Source of the DNA: Rhyzopertha dominica
Taxonomy: Eukaryota > Arthropoda > Insecta > Coleoptera > Bostrichidae
Reading direction: 5' to 3'
Length of the DNA stretch: 64,000 bases
Assembly: GCA_025024175.1 (NCBI GenBank)
Contig: QCXZ01000041.1
Coordinates: 6,877,786-6,941,785, forward strand
Part shown: in pieces, positions 33,338-45,600 of the stretch
Layout of the letters: every line of letters begins with the position of its first letter
How positions within the stretch are numbered: the stretch's first letter is position 1
Notes under the pieces: model-generated
The model's input: only the letters and a program-made list of their open reading frames with translations
What the model was told of the DNA's origin: nothing
Databases searched by the model: none
Made by a program: the position numbers and the translations under genes

Positions 33338-33378
33338 TAGTTCTGATGAAGAGCCACAAGTTAGGTCCGAAATATAAA
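33338..33378 (+). ncRNA. Hammerhead-ribozyme-like core, degenerate
   Basis: A perfect CUGAUGA core (33343-33349), then AGAGCC-ACAAGUUA-GGUC as a possible stem II and CGAAA at 33368-33372. The expected ACGUC after GAAA is replaced by UAUAAACC, so cleavage is doubtful. The layout TTCTGATGAAGAGCC...GGTCCGAAA is common at PLE/retrozyme ends. Confidence 0.4.
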
Positions 33379-34320
33379 CCGTGGCCTTGCCTATCGTTGC
33401 CCAAAACCTGCCGGATGCCCAATAATAACTTAGCAGCATCTGATTCCTGCCGAGGAGTACCTTGTTAAGTTATAAATATGTATATTAAAGAATAGATTAC
33501 AAATATAGAGGGTTCATCCCAAATATAGTGAGCATTGTTTCATAAAAATATGTTTATCTGTACAAATAATCAGTACTTTTCAAAATGAACTGCTTCTGCA
33601 TCAATGGACTTGCACAGGAGAGACTTCCAAGCTTGAAAGGCGTCCTGGAAGGCCTGCTCGAGGGTGTCCTTTTGGTAACGGTAAATTTCAGGGTGCTGAT
33701 GACGTAGAAAAAAATAACTGTAGAACGTAGCGTAAAAATTAAATGGGATATCTTATCACGGTGGGCAGAGAATGATTGACAGGACCATAAAACCTCCATA
33801 AAATGTAAATAGACTGTTGGGTTTGGACAATGCAAAAAGACAGTTTAGGTTCACCTCTCACAGAGTTTGCAGAACAAAATCGTAATTCTTCAAATTTAGT
33901 ATTCTAATAATCTTCTTCCAACACGTAGCACCGTCATTATATGAAAATATTTTTTATACTTCTTTGTTCTATATAATTATATCAAATCAAACGCTATATT
34001 AGTCAAAAGGAATCGAATAATTATGACAAGGTACAATCCATGATCAGTTGATCATATGAGAGTAAAGCTATGGAATAAAATACTTATTCAAATGAAAAAT
34101 ATTCGATTTATAAAAAATTGGCCGAACAAGTTAATTTTCTCTTTAAAAGGTTTACTATTCACAAACGAATTTAAAATTTTTACATTTTTTGTTTTTGTTT
34201 AGTAAGTCATCGAAATTTTTTAATGGTAACCTTTAAATGTTTTTAACCATTTCGATAGATGTTTTTATTATCGAAATTGCAGTAGGGACAAGAATATTGA
34301 ATTTCGCTCAGAAATTAAAT

Positions 34321-34455
34321 TCGTCTTTGACAAAGATTACAGGTATAATCGAAACGTCAGACCAATAACTTTGTGTCAGTGTTTTAAAACGACAGCGATC
34401 TTTCCGAGAAAATATTATATTATATTATGGACGCTGAAACCATTCACCCTTGTAT
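34321..34455 (+). mobile_element. 3' end of a PLE of the same family as 285-3540
   Basis: Matches 3404-3540 across the hammerhead-like hairpin (ATTACAGGTATAATCGAAAC here), the GTCAGTGTTTT...GACAGCGATCT stretch, and the final GGACGCTGAAACCATTCACC tail, with scattered differences. It begins abruptly and has no coding part. It is older than the palindromic copy and proves that the 35-bp tail at 3506-3540 belongs to the family. Confidence 0.8.
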
Positions 34456-36169
34456 AATTATTATTGTTGTTTAGAAGATACAGCATCTCCAAGTTTCGAT
34501 ATTATTTTGCTTTGTAGTGCAAAATTGTTACTAATCATTTAGTTCACCATACCATGTCACCCTCGGCAAGTCTCAGTGCATGCCAAGAATACCACCGTCA
34601 ATTATCTGCCCGTAGTTGATTGTAGTTCTCGAGTTCAAGTTCCGAAACGTCAATATACTGGACGTGGGTAAACAATAGTGTTATTTTTATGCACTCGCAT
34701 TATCTTTTACGGCCATATCATGTTCATTCCACGAAGAGAACAGGATGCAGCTGCAGCGCCAAGATCCACGGGAGAAATTAACTCAACCCGGTTAATGCGT
34801 TTAACTATTATGGTCGGTCTTTTTCTGTGGCATGTCGTGTTTGAACAACAACAATGCATATTGAGACATTGCGTTCTTGTACCGTTCCCATGTGCGGGAT
34901 AGTGGCTATTCAACGGGCAAAACGAGCTGAATTAGCAGTGATTTTTGTACTGTGCTTACTTGTCCGTGTAATTGGAATGGATGAAGAAAGGAGATTATGA
35001 ATTTGTGTAGATTACGGTTTTGCGAATCTGGTGCAATTCAGCTTCGCTTGTTGGGTTTCTCGTTTTTTCATTCAGGCTGAATCGTGATGAATCCGCTCGA
35101 CGTAATAAGTCACAGTTTTGACACTTTCTTTTAATTGCATAGACTAGTTTCTAAAAGATGTTTATAATCCTGCAATTTTGGCCATTGATCATTTCGTGAA
35201 CACAGTTTTATTTAGATAATAAGATTTTTCTATAACACCACATCTTCTGGGCTTGTGTATGTAAACCAAAGTCACATTAGTTTTCTCTTCTCTTCCAGAA
35301 TCAAACACACTTTCAATCATTTCTAAATGCACTCCAAAATTCAACGTCCTTTTAATGAAAATTGCCCCTACAATTTCTTCACCGCGTATTCCAGCCCACA
35401 CTTTCGGTTTCTGACTGTATCTGACCTGACCTCGAAAAATATGAGTATTTTCGTCCCCCAGCAGCGCACATTATGCTTATTCATAAGGCCATTAAAAATG
35501 TGCATTTATCGCTGAAGCGACATTTAATATGGATCTTTTCCGTCATAATTTCTCAGAAATGAAGTCTTCTACAGAAGTCATCGACGTCAAGTTCCTAAAG
35601 ACTTTTCATCTTATGAGGATGGAATTTAAACATCCTTACAGATGACGTCGCTAAGCAAAGAGCTAGTTGCGTTCCTCGCAAAATGACTAAATACCTCAAA
35701 CTGGGACACAACTGATCTTTTTTAATCTAACCCAGTCTTAAAATTTCCACACCAAATCAAGAATGTAGGTACCTAGTGTACACACTTTTATTAAGGTGTC
35801 ATATAATTTTATTATTACTTTAAAACTAGCCACCATTCGTTAAATTTAGTTAACCATACTTGAATTATGCCGTTTTGAAGATTTGAATCTCCAATCCCTT
35901 CTGTTGTTGTTGTCATAGCAACTAGAAGAAAACTTTTTGGAGAACGAAAAGATTCTTTATATATATATTCTTATGAAAATCATTAATACATTCCACAGTA
36001 CTGTTAATTTCATACGACTACGGTCGACTTTTATAAAAGCGTTGAAAGAAAAAAAATATTTCCATTCAACGATAAGAGATCTCGCATTTGCGCTTTATCC
36101 ATAATAGATACATACATGTATGTATTTATTCTGGATAGAGTATTGAAGAAAACCGCAGAAAACTCCAAT
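34456..36169. other. Interval without genes
   Basis: Mirror-image short ORFs at 34.68-34.91 kb and others lack family features. The palindrome ATACATACATGTATGTAT lies near 36109-36126, and an AT run lies at 35961-35970. Confidence 0.35.
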
Positions 36170-37045
36170 CAGATCTCTATTGTCTTAAGCTAGTCTTTAA
36201 CACCTTCATCAACACGATGGATAGACGCAAAACCACCAGGCCATGCTGTACGGGGGCATCTGTTGACCATATGTCCAATTGTTTGGAGGGGATCTCAACA
36301 TTCACAAAAAGGGTTGATAGATGAATACCATTTATTGAGAAAAAACTTGCATTTCCCATTACCTCTCCGAAGGCGATTCAGAGTGACTCAAGACCTTCTT
36401 GGGAGATCAGTTCCTGCTACCTCTTCCGTAGGATCGTCTATAAGCTGCTGATTGAATATATCATGTTTCTTAAACTGCCAAATAGAACACCATCCATCTT
36501 CAATGGTATAAGGAAATTTTCTGTCCACAGGGGTTTTCTAGAAGTTAGCCGAGTTGTAGGTAGCTCTTGCGAATCTCGGGAAATCAGAAACTCATTAGGA
36601 GCTGATTGATATTTTTGCCAAGCTTTGCAATGTGTAAAAGAATGGGAAGCCAAGGTAATGGAGTTGACTTAATTGTTCCAGTGATTAGTCACAGGACAGT
36701 AGTACTCAGCAGTGCTATAAAGCAAGACAGTTGCAGAAGTACGGACTACATTTGTATTTGCACCCCAGCTTGTACCAGCAAGCTTATGCAGAATGTTATT
36801 TCTAGTCTGTAATTTTTTACTGACGTTTTCTAGATGTTTCTTGTACGTTCGAGACGTATTTGGCGAGAAATTATGTTTAAGAATTATGTTATTTGACATA
36901 ACTTGAAGCTGTTTCCTCTTTCGGTGATTGTTGAGATGGAAGCAAGTTACTTTTGTCTTCAACGCCTTAGGGCACAAGCGCCAGGTTTTAAAATAGCATT
37001 CATAATCTCGGTGTCTCTTGATATGCCATATTAAATGCGCCACCT
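36170..37045 (-). pseudogene. C-terminal half of a non-LTR retrotransposon RT protein
   Basis: Minus-strand reading from 37043 gives NTSRTYKKHLENVSKKLQTRNNILHKLAGTSWGAN..., then RTSATVLLYSTAEYYCPV. This is the well-known 'YKxHLxxVxxKLxxRNNLLxKLAGTSWGA' block that follows RT in one arthropod non-LTR group. It continues, with frame breaks, through RKPLWTENF, the VTLNRLRRGNGKCKFFLNKW block and an incomplete Cys-x-Cys-x-x-x-x-Q-T-x-x-H motif near 36290-36260. Several stops (for example within RRS*VTLNRL) show that it is dead. The catalytic YADD part is not present to the right. At least three reading frames are needed to follow it. Confidence 0.75.
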
Positions 37046-37559
37046 AGCGGCAAAATTACATACTTTACTGAGTGGCCACATTTGTTTCAAAAAATTTACC
37101 GCGAGCACGATTAATTTCCAAGATACAGCCGCTGTCCAGCCTTACCTGATCAACAAACATTCCAAAAATATATCAAAATATTAAAATTATTCAAACTTTA
37201 CCTTATTTATATTGAGTATTTAAGACTAAACTTAAATTATTCAATTACTGGGAGTCATTCTTGAGCCTATTCATCAGCCTATTCAGGAGTGTCTAAGGGT
37301 GTTCTACAAGAGTTTCTCAAAACGAGTGTATTGAATGCAACTTCTTAATGTGGGATTTCTCCCTCGAGATAACAAAAACAAATATCGAATCAGCCATATG
37401 AACCTGCTGAAAGCGAACATCTGTTAATCCTAACCAAACCCATCTACGTTGGCGCAACGCTGCTTTTAACAAACTAATTTATATACTAATCCTAAGCAAC
37501 AGAACAATCACTTTTCGCGAGCATTCCTAAAAAACCGCACCAATTTACATACAAAGCCC

Positions 37560-38060
37560 ATCCGAAGGCGTCGACCAAACGCGACAGGTAATAAACTTTC
37601 TTCACCTGCACCCCAGGGCCACGTCATTCCCAAGGAATTCGGNGCTTCCCCTCCGTCCCGCAGACAGGTAGTCATATCCGTCGGCGTCCCAAAAGCCCTA
37701 AAAACGGGACGTTAATTTTACTCGAAAGCCGCTGCTTTAATCACCGAGGCCAGACAAGTGATGTGAGACGCGTAATAAAGGACTGGATGCGCCCAGCAAC
37801 CAGCCGCGGAGCTGTGCATTCCTTCGGGCGTTGCAGGTTCCAAACGGTCGACGACCCATGGCATCGCGAAAACGCTTCGGACTGAGGAGCTCCACATGGC
37901 GGGCTGATAAAGTATTGAAACGAAAAGATCAGAAGTGGGATACCGTTGCGGGTTTTGTCGTGGTTCTTTTGGAACGGTGCAGCTGGTGTTGTCATCGACC
38001 GTCGAATCAATAAGAATCATCTCGGGGAATAATTTACGAGCGCGCGTGGTGGTTTGGTGT
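37560..38060. other. GC-rich island without a convincing ORF
   Basis: Base composition is clearly richer in G+C and CpG than neighbouring DNA. Overlapping short ORFs on both strands (37718-38020) are probably shadows. It could be a conserved regulatory element, an unrecognised exon or an old repeat. One N at 37643. Confidence 0.3.
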
Positions 38061-38609
38061 CCTTGCTTGAATTGGAGATTGGAAATGTCGACTTTGCACG
38101 TGGAACGTTAGGGCTCATGAATTTTAGAAGGGTTTCCAGTTTTGGAATAGAACCCAAGAAGACAATAATAGCATTCATTTTCTCAAATACAAAAACTACT
38201 CAGTTTATCGCAACCAAGACCAGAGGAATAGGAGCATTATTTCTACTTAGCTTCATATAAAAATGCAGTAGGCTTCCGTGTTTTGTAACTGCTTTTAATA
38301 GAAATAGTGCGATGACTATCACATTATATGAAAACCTTTATTTTGCTTAGTTTGTATCTATTGATATCATCCTTTCATACATGTTTTATTTAATTTTATT
38401 TTATTTGAGATACACAATTCAACAGATGATCCAGTCGGAAAAACATTAGAAGAGAAGAAAAAGACAATAAAAAGTGTACCGGCAAAAACTATAAATCTAC
38501 AGCAAAAAGACAAAGATTTAAAGCCAGCAGATAAGTGAATATGTTCACAACCAATCTGAAGATATTGGTAGTCTGAATTAAATGTTAGAAATTTAATGAA
38601 TTTCCTTAG

Positions 38610-39240
38610 TAGTCTCTAAGCTATTGATATGTATACAACGCTTGCAAACTCAATTTTCGGTCTGACTAAAGTGTTAAACAAGACGAACAAAGTAGCTATA
38701 AAATTATGAGAGTTGCGCATAACAAAACGTAATGTTTGGATACCCGATTTATAAATATTTTTCAATTGATTTCTGAATGTCAGTTGATCATTGAAAGTAA
38801 CGTACAAATCCACGCAAATAGTTTATCGTCTATGAACATGACCTTCGAAGTTACATTCAAAAGTAAATCTAACAGTGCTTTTTTTCAAATAAGAGATAAT
38901 ATTACTTTGCCCATGTTCATGTGCAATCTATTAAAAAGCCGCCAGTTTTGGATTTCATTCAAGTTATCTTGCAGGTGTTGACCATCATCTAAGTTTTGAA
39001 TATCATAAAATAATTACATATCGTCCGCATGCAGAAGTGATGAACAAGTTAAATCATTAACGATGTCATTAATAAATAAATTAAATAATAGAGGCCTCAA
39101 CACTGAACCCTGAGGAACACCTGATCGATTTAAATAGTTATGAGATTTTTTACCCATACATTGAACATACTGACTTCTCCCACTTTTTATAAGTTTAAAC
39201 TCTTTATGAGATGAAAATGTTTTAAAAATAGCAATCAACA
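38610..39240 (-). pseudogene. Jockey-like RT fragment, frame-broken
   Basis: Minus strand from 39238 shows KSGRSQYVQCMG, SGVPQGSVLRPLLFNLFIND and then LLHADDM, where the catalytic YADD is altered to HADD. Through further frame breaks it reaches DLYVTFNDQLTFRNQLKNI and RNSHNF...FNTLVRPKIEFASVVY (38813-38616), the 'LGV-x-FD-x-x-L-x-F...LVRP-x-LEY-x-S-x-VW' region. Inactive: altered active site and several stops. The 5' part is missing, and no 3' tail was identified. Confidence 0.75.
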
Positions 39241-40345
39241 GCTTTAAGAATAAATGAATAATTTCACTCCCAACTTGAGATGTATATTAAAAATTATACT
39301 TAACAGTAAATGGGGCACAAAAATACACACCAAAACAATTCCTATAAAAAATAATTATACTGGGGGAAGGGTTCTCTCTAGGATATTTTTTAAAGATGCC
39401 ACAGAATGACTCTTAAAATTGGCAGTCAGTAAGCTTAAAAACAATTTGAGGCCTGTCAGTGTCTTTTTTAGATTTAAAAGGCTGTGAAATAACAGATACA
39501 TAACAATGCATTTTGAGGTTTGTTGCTCTTTTTTCAACGCCTAACTCTGTGAAAGATATACTAAAATCTTAAAATCCGTAATTCCAAATAACATTCTTTG
39601 TTTCACAAGAGAAGGGGTGGTTATTTTAGTGCAACATAATCTTAGGCCTGTTCCCCAGTCTTTTGAAATAACGATGCTTAGGAGTGCATTTTGAGCCGTA
39701 TTTTTTAATTACGAGAGACTAAACCAAACACTAAAATTTTTAAATTGGCAATCATAATTAAAGTTAGACCTGCCTACAATAATAATAATACTTTTGTAAA
39801 AGTACGTACTTCCATATTTTGTCACTCTTCAATGCGTATGTGTCTAATAAGGTACATAATAATCATAATAGTCATCATGGTTTTCTAAGCAGGATGAGTA
39901 CTGCCCCAAACCTTTATCAATTTTTGGAAACGTGCGACTTGGGTTCCACTAACCTCTCTTTTGTCTGGTCTTTAGAAGTTAAGTGTCGCTTATTCCACGA
40001 AATGAATAATACATAAAAAAACAGAAAAGTAAAAACCACTCTTGCATCAAAAAATAACTGACGTATGTATTTTGCCTTCGTTACTATAATCTAACGACTA
40101 TAATACAGTGTGCCTCACCCCTCGTGCTTATGTTATTTGAAGAGTTACAAAGTTGCTAAATTTGATCCTCGACAGTAATATTTTTTAAAGATATCTGCAA
40201 CAGTTCTTGAATTACTAAGGAGAAATTAGACTTCGGTTTTCCTAATCGCCTGTAATTTTCTCGTTTGAACTTTTTTGGAATCTTAAAAAAACTTTCCTGG
40301 GGCATCTTTTAAAAGCAGCACGATATTAATCAGACACAAAATCTT
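39241..40345. other. AT-rich interval without genes
   Basis: No recognisable coding sequence. Several poly-A/T runs. Confidence 0.35.
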
Positions 40346-40349
40346 TTTC

Positions 40350-40386
40350 ACAATGTTTCGGGAGCTTGGAGCCATCTTCAGGCGTT
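40350..40386 (-). ncRNA. Hammerhead-ribozyme-like core
   Basis: On the minus strand, CUGAAGA (rc of 40375-40381) fits CUGANGA and is followed by UGGCUCCAAGCUCC and CGAAAC (rc of 40355-40360), then AUUGUG. The GCCTGAAGATGGCTCC...CGAAACATTGTGA arrangement is typical of PLE 3' ends. It abuts the left side of the PLE remnant at 40455, so it may be the 3' terminus of a different PLE family. Confidence 0.5.
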
Positions 40387-40454
40387 ACAGTCTTATGGCG
40401 ATTATGCTAATAAAAAGATACATCATTTGGCCCGACGTTGAAATGTATGATTTA

Positions 40455-40850
40455 AATATATTTTGTTCCTTGACCTTGTTAAAGTGTTGTTTGTATACTA
40501 TTTGCGTAAACTTTATTATTTCTTCAAAATCTGCAACAGATAGATTAATCCTCCGTAGCTGAACACTCATATTTGACTAAGCACATCATTGACCTGGATA
40601 AAACAAAAATTTTACAAAGAGAAAAATAGAAATAGAAATTTTTAGGAATATTAATAATTTTAATAGGGATTGTGGATATGATGAATTTGGTGACATATGA
40701 AAAGCTATTTTGTAGTTATCTTTACCAAGTAGTTCATGTATATCTAGTAGGCAGGTAGTTCCTTTTTCGTCTTTAGGTTTAAAATTAATCAGGTTGGTAC
40801 GTTATTTCTATGATGCCCCGCTTCCTTGGTGATTTTTTTTTTCAAAATTT
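40455..40850. mobile_element. PLE remnant with head-to-head junction
   Basis: 40455-40531 (minus) matches the N-terminal coding segment of the palindromic PLE (EEIIKFTQIVYKQHFNKVK). From about 40532 (plus) the sequence switches to the GIY-YIG C-terminal part and 3' UTR (AACAGATAGAT...AGCTGAACACTCATATTTGACTA...), running to about 40850. The minus segment stops within about 10 bp of the same position as in the copy at 2591, but the plus segment starts about 420 bp further into the element. Deletions and substitutions show it is older. No intact ORF. Confidence 0.8.
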
Positions 40851-41049
40851 TGTTTGTTTGTTGTTGTTTGTTTGTTTGATCCTTCCGAAAACAGATTTTG
40901 TTTAGATACAAATATCAAGATCAATAATTTATGATTCGATTCAAAACCCTCCTCCCACAACGTTGTAATTCCCAATAAAAATCACCTGTCTTCCAGGTAC
41001 CACCTCTTCATCACATGTAATGTTAATTAGTAGAAATTAAGACTACGTC

Positions 41050-41570
41050 CTCGTTAAACACCCAGGCTCTTGGGAAGATCAAGGCGCGTCGGTGACTTTC
41101 TCAAGATGAACTACTTCGCACACTCGAAAATTAAAGCCAGAAACTGGATCGGCCGCTTCGCGCCGATTATGCGTAAGTTTCCCGGGGTCAAGTAAATTCT
41201 ATTTTCGAGAACAATTAAAATTAATCAGGGATGGTCAACGGGGCCGTTAAACTCGTACGGGCGGCACACATTTCCTTTTTCGAAACCAGGGTTCGCTGTT
41301 CCGCGCCACCCGCTGGCAAACTTTTAGCAGATACGTTTTATCAGGTGCGGGACGTGTTTGATAAAAGTGGGAGCGTATTTTATCCATCGATGCGGGCGCT
41401 TTCCCATCGCATGTTCATATTAATCTCTTCCGCGTCTGTTCCCTCGAATTTATGCAATTTTGTCTGGCACGGTGGACTTCACATGCGAGCTATGAATAGA
41501 ACTGGGACTATTACTATTAATTTACGAAATCGATCAAATTATGTATATAAATTACGGGACCGACCCACTT
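41050..41570. other. GC-richer island, possible conserved non-coding element
   Basis: Dense in motifs of the kind bound by developmental regulators (TGATAAAAG, ATCGATG, TTAATTA-like) and clearly richer in G+C than the flanks. ORF 41231-41575 shows no family features. Function is inference. Confidence 0.25.
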
Positions 41571-42039
41571 TGTAAACATTGTGGTTGCACGACACGGTTA
41601 TCCTGCCTATTTTTATTCTTCCATAAATGCATGGGAATACGAGTTCCTAATAGATGTATTTTTAAGTGTTAGTGGACTTTTATAGCTAGTGAATGGTGCG
41701 ATAGTATGTGGGAAGGAAAAATGCAACCACAGAAATTTTTTGAATTCAGAGAAAAAACTTAATTTATGAGTACGCGTGTGACTTTTTTTATATAAACTAT
41801 TTTTTTCAAAAAAAAGGTAAACTAAAGGGCGTGTTCGTAGTCTTTTTACTATAATCAAGAAACGAATTAGATATCCACCTCCGGTTTAAAAATTTATCTT
41901 ACTTGATTAATAAGCTATAACAACTAACAAAATATTCTATAGGGTTGCTTTAGATTTTTTTAAATATTTGAGTAAACATTAAGAAAACTAAGTCGAAACC
42001 TTAAAATATTTACATCCATATGTGAGATGTATTCTTAAA

Positions 42040-42695
42040 GCAAAATCCGCAAGTCTCAGAAAACCAAAATCTACCCCTAAATATAGCCAAAGCATTGCGT
42101 GAAACTCATTTGAAACCTTCTAACGATAATTTTGTTATCATCGACGATGATGTTTTACACTAGACGGCAGTGATGCAGAGGGAAACAATACCTCCGATTT
42201 TAAAAAGAGTAATGAAGTGTCCAATGAGGTGAAATTCAAACGTCATGCCAAGTTTCAGAAGAAGGGTTTGGAATGGTTAGCGTTCAGTTCAAAGAGAAGG
42301 TCCACTCGATATATAGTGCCTTCAGGACTAAGTGTCAATCAAAATATGTATGCCAATGAATGCGTTACAAAAAGATTAGTTCCCTTCATCAAAAAATTTC
42401 ATAATGACGGCAAATATATTTTTTGTCAGACAAGGCAACAGCTCATTATGGTGCTCAAACAAGTGAGACTTTTCACCAACAACAAATAAAACATATTCTG
42501 CGTGTAGATAATGTTCCTAATGTACCCCAATTGAGACCGATTGAGAGATTTTGGGCCCTATTAAAACAAATGGTATACGACGGAGGATGGGAAGTAAAAA
42601 CAAATGAGGAAATACGGCGAAGAATTCTTAGTATACTTCGCCATTATAAAAAAGAACATTTTGAATCATTAATGGCTAGATTTTTTTTAAGTTAG
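42040..42695 (+). pseudogene. mariner-type transposase, DD37E-like, N-terminus missing
   Basis: Frame-broken but readable. The first catalytic region (FVIIDDD, 42132-42150) is followed by a GSDAEGNN segment, EVKFKRHAKFQKK (family: KVLVWLAIS), YIVPSGLSVNQ, LVPFIKKFHNDG, the second catalytic Asp in DKATAHYG (Asp codon 42429-42431) and PNVPQLRPIERFWALLKQ, with the Glu codon at 42543-42545. Exactly 37 codons lie between this Asp and Glu, the spacing of the ITm DD37E group first described from mosquitoes. It ends in a stop at 42693-42695. Frame changes near 42150 and 42425 and loss of the N-terminal DNA-binding domain make it inactive. Terminal inverted repeats were not found. Confidence 0.75.
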
Positions 42696-42699
42696 ATAA

Positions 42700-45600
42700 G
42701 CGGCTGATTATGGGGCGGATTATGTTATAAAATATATAATATTTTTGTAAATGCTATTTGTAATCAATTTCCTAACTGCTGCATTTGCAGCCTTATTATT
42801 ACATATGAACATAATAAACAGTACAAACAGTTACTTTATGCAGTTATGTTGCCATTTTTCTTGTGTCATTAAAACCATCAGATCTTCAGAAACCGTCTTT
42901 CAAATCAATAATTTACAAGTACCTGTCAGTCTACCGTTCTTATTTGAATAAAGAATTAGTGACATCGATTGTACTTCCTGATGTCGGCACATGGATGACG
43001 AAACCGAGTTACTGTTTTTATTACCATATGCAGGTCTCACGCCGGTGCATTTCTGTCAATCTAAAACAGCTTTTTACTGTTTTTTCACCCAATGCCGATA
43101 CAGACTATTAGCGAGATGCAGTTAAGTTTTTACCGTTTTATATTCTAGGTGTTAATAACAGTGTAAGGAACCGTTTTCTCTCGAGCAAATAGTTTACATT
43201 GATTGTAAAATAACCGTTCAAGTTCTGCTGAATTTTTAACCACAGTGGATTTTGCTGACTTGAGTAAACAAAGGCTTGGCTTATCAGATTAATACTCGGA
43301 AGTAGAGGTAGATTATTGCAGACGCAGTTTAATGTTTTGTTAGTTGTAGCATTGGAAGACACAGGCTAAAGAGGTCAATTAACCAAATGGTGTTAAAAGT
43401 TAAGACGCCGTTATATATTAGATAACAAAAAAAATGTACTGCATTATTGGTTATGAAATAATTCTACATAAGTTTTGAGAAGTGCAGCTTTCTATATAAA
43501 AAATCACTTTGAATTGCTCAATACTTTATAGAGTGTGAGTAACTGTGTACTATGAAAAACGTAAACGAGTTAAGTACAAACTGTAAGAATTTTGGGCGGC
43601 AATCTTTACCTGTTAACTACAAATTCAGCCCAAGTAAGTAAATAAGCCTGCTAGGCCCAGGTAACTGGTTATAGTAATTTTAAATTGTAAACGGGTAGGC
43701 GGGGTTACCACCACAAATGGAATTTGGATTATTTAATGTTTTTACATGTTTTAATAGTAATAATAGCAATAACAATGACTTGATAAATGATAAATTTGAA
43801 CTGAATTTTTAATAGAAAGACAACTCGGAACTGCATTAATGCAAGACAACAATTATAAAATAAACTTATTCAATATATTTACTCATACTTATATTTTTGT
43901 TTTCTCAAAAATAAAATCAAAATCAAATTATAATATTTCAATTTTAGCGATTAAAATACATACAACATGCACTGGGAACGAGATATTTTAAAACACCGAG
44001 CTTTTCGATATTTAGGAATATATTCTATATTGTAATGGGGTTTACTATATAGTTATGAAACGACATTTTCATTAATCAGAGATGCATGTAAGAAAATAGT
44101 TTATGAAGCTACATCCAACAACAGGTCTTAAGGGGTGATTTTGCAAAATTAACTTTTGATCTAAGCGGTATGGGTTGATTTAAAAAAAGACAGAAATAGC
44201 AGCTTGTAGACAATTTGACTGGAAGCACTTTATAATCAAGCTATTTTGACGATAAAAGTCACCCCATCCTAAGTATAGCGGAAAAAGTACATTTCCATAC
44301 CTATTTTGGGAAAAAAGGGGGTTCCTTGTAAAAATTTTGGTAAGACTGCTGCAACGGAAGATAGTTTTTCCATAAGTATCCAGTAAACGTGTCGTATGAT
44401 AAGTCAATATACTTATTCAATTGACCGTTTGACTTTGCTGCTGTTTTTTTCTTTACAGACCAGCTCTAGCTCTTGGTGGATGCAATTAGGAATATTTTGA
44501 ACACCAACAACCTAACCATAGATTGACGCCAGAATTTGTATTATCTAGCATTGTAAAAATAATTCCATATTTCCCCATTAACATTAAACTCATTTAACAT
44601 TTTAGTGAAAACCAGGTTATTATCACTGCCATTTAATGCAATGCAATACTATTGCATAGGACGTTATGTAAATATTGCATCGAAGCTAATTACATTATGC
44701 TGATATTGCCTTAAATGCAATAAATAATTGTAATAAATTTATGAGCACAGTAAATGGGAATTCCTTAATTATAATTAACATTAACGCCGATTGCCTAGAC
44801 TTCCAGAGTTTTTGTAGAATTTATGGAACACAAACACAACTTTCAACTTACCTCTTACGATTTATCAAAACCCTGGATGAAAATGCCAATCCTCAAGTAC
44901 TTCCAATGGTAAAAGACCACCAAACAACCTTAAAATCCAATATCAATCACTGTCTTTTCACTGCGGATCCAATATTTCGGTAGCAGCACGTATCTTATTC
45001 ATGAATCATCGACAACACGCATGTTTAGGCACAAATCTTCCCTCCGCACGCACCTTGGACGCGCTTACGGAAAACTGAACCGGCGCTCCGCAGAGCGCTT
45101 TGCCGGGATCCCCCAGTAATTGTTAAAATGCGCGCGCAATCGCCGACACCGTGGAAAAGGCGATTGTTGTTTGTTTTTATCAACGGTCGATTCGATGAAA
45201 TTTGATCAGGCTTTCTTTGGAAGATTGTGGTCAAGGAGTTGCGATCTGTTTGCAATTACGAGCCGAGCAAACAAAAACTTTGAGCGGAAAAAAATCAATC
45301 ACGTCGACAGCAAATTAATTGCAATGTTGTTTTTGCTAAGGCCATCAATATTGTTGTTTTATGATGGATATTAGTATCTGGTTAGCCTGGAGAGTGTCTA
45401 GTATAAATAAATTTAATTTGGTTAATAATGCTACAGTTGCAATTAAAATGTAATCATAGTTTGATAAAGAGAAGTTGATTATTGACGAATCCGGGAATGA
45501 ATATAAATGAGGGCGGTACCTACAAGAAGGAATAGGTGCAATGGTAAGAAGAAACATGAAAAAAGACTTAACAGCTGCAATATAGATTAACAAATAGAAG

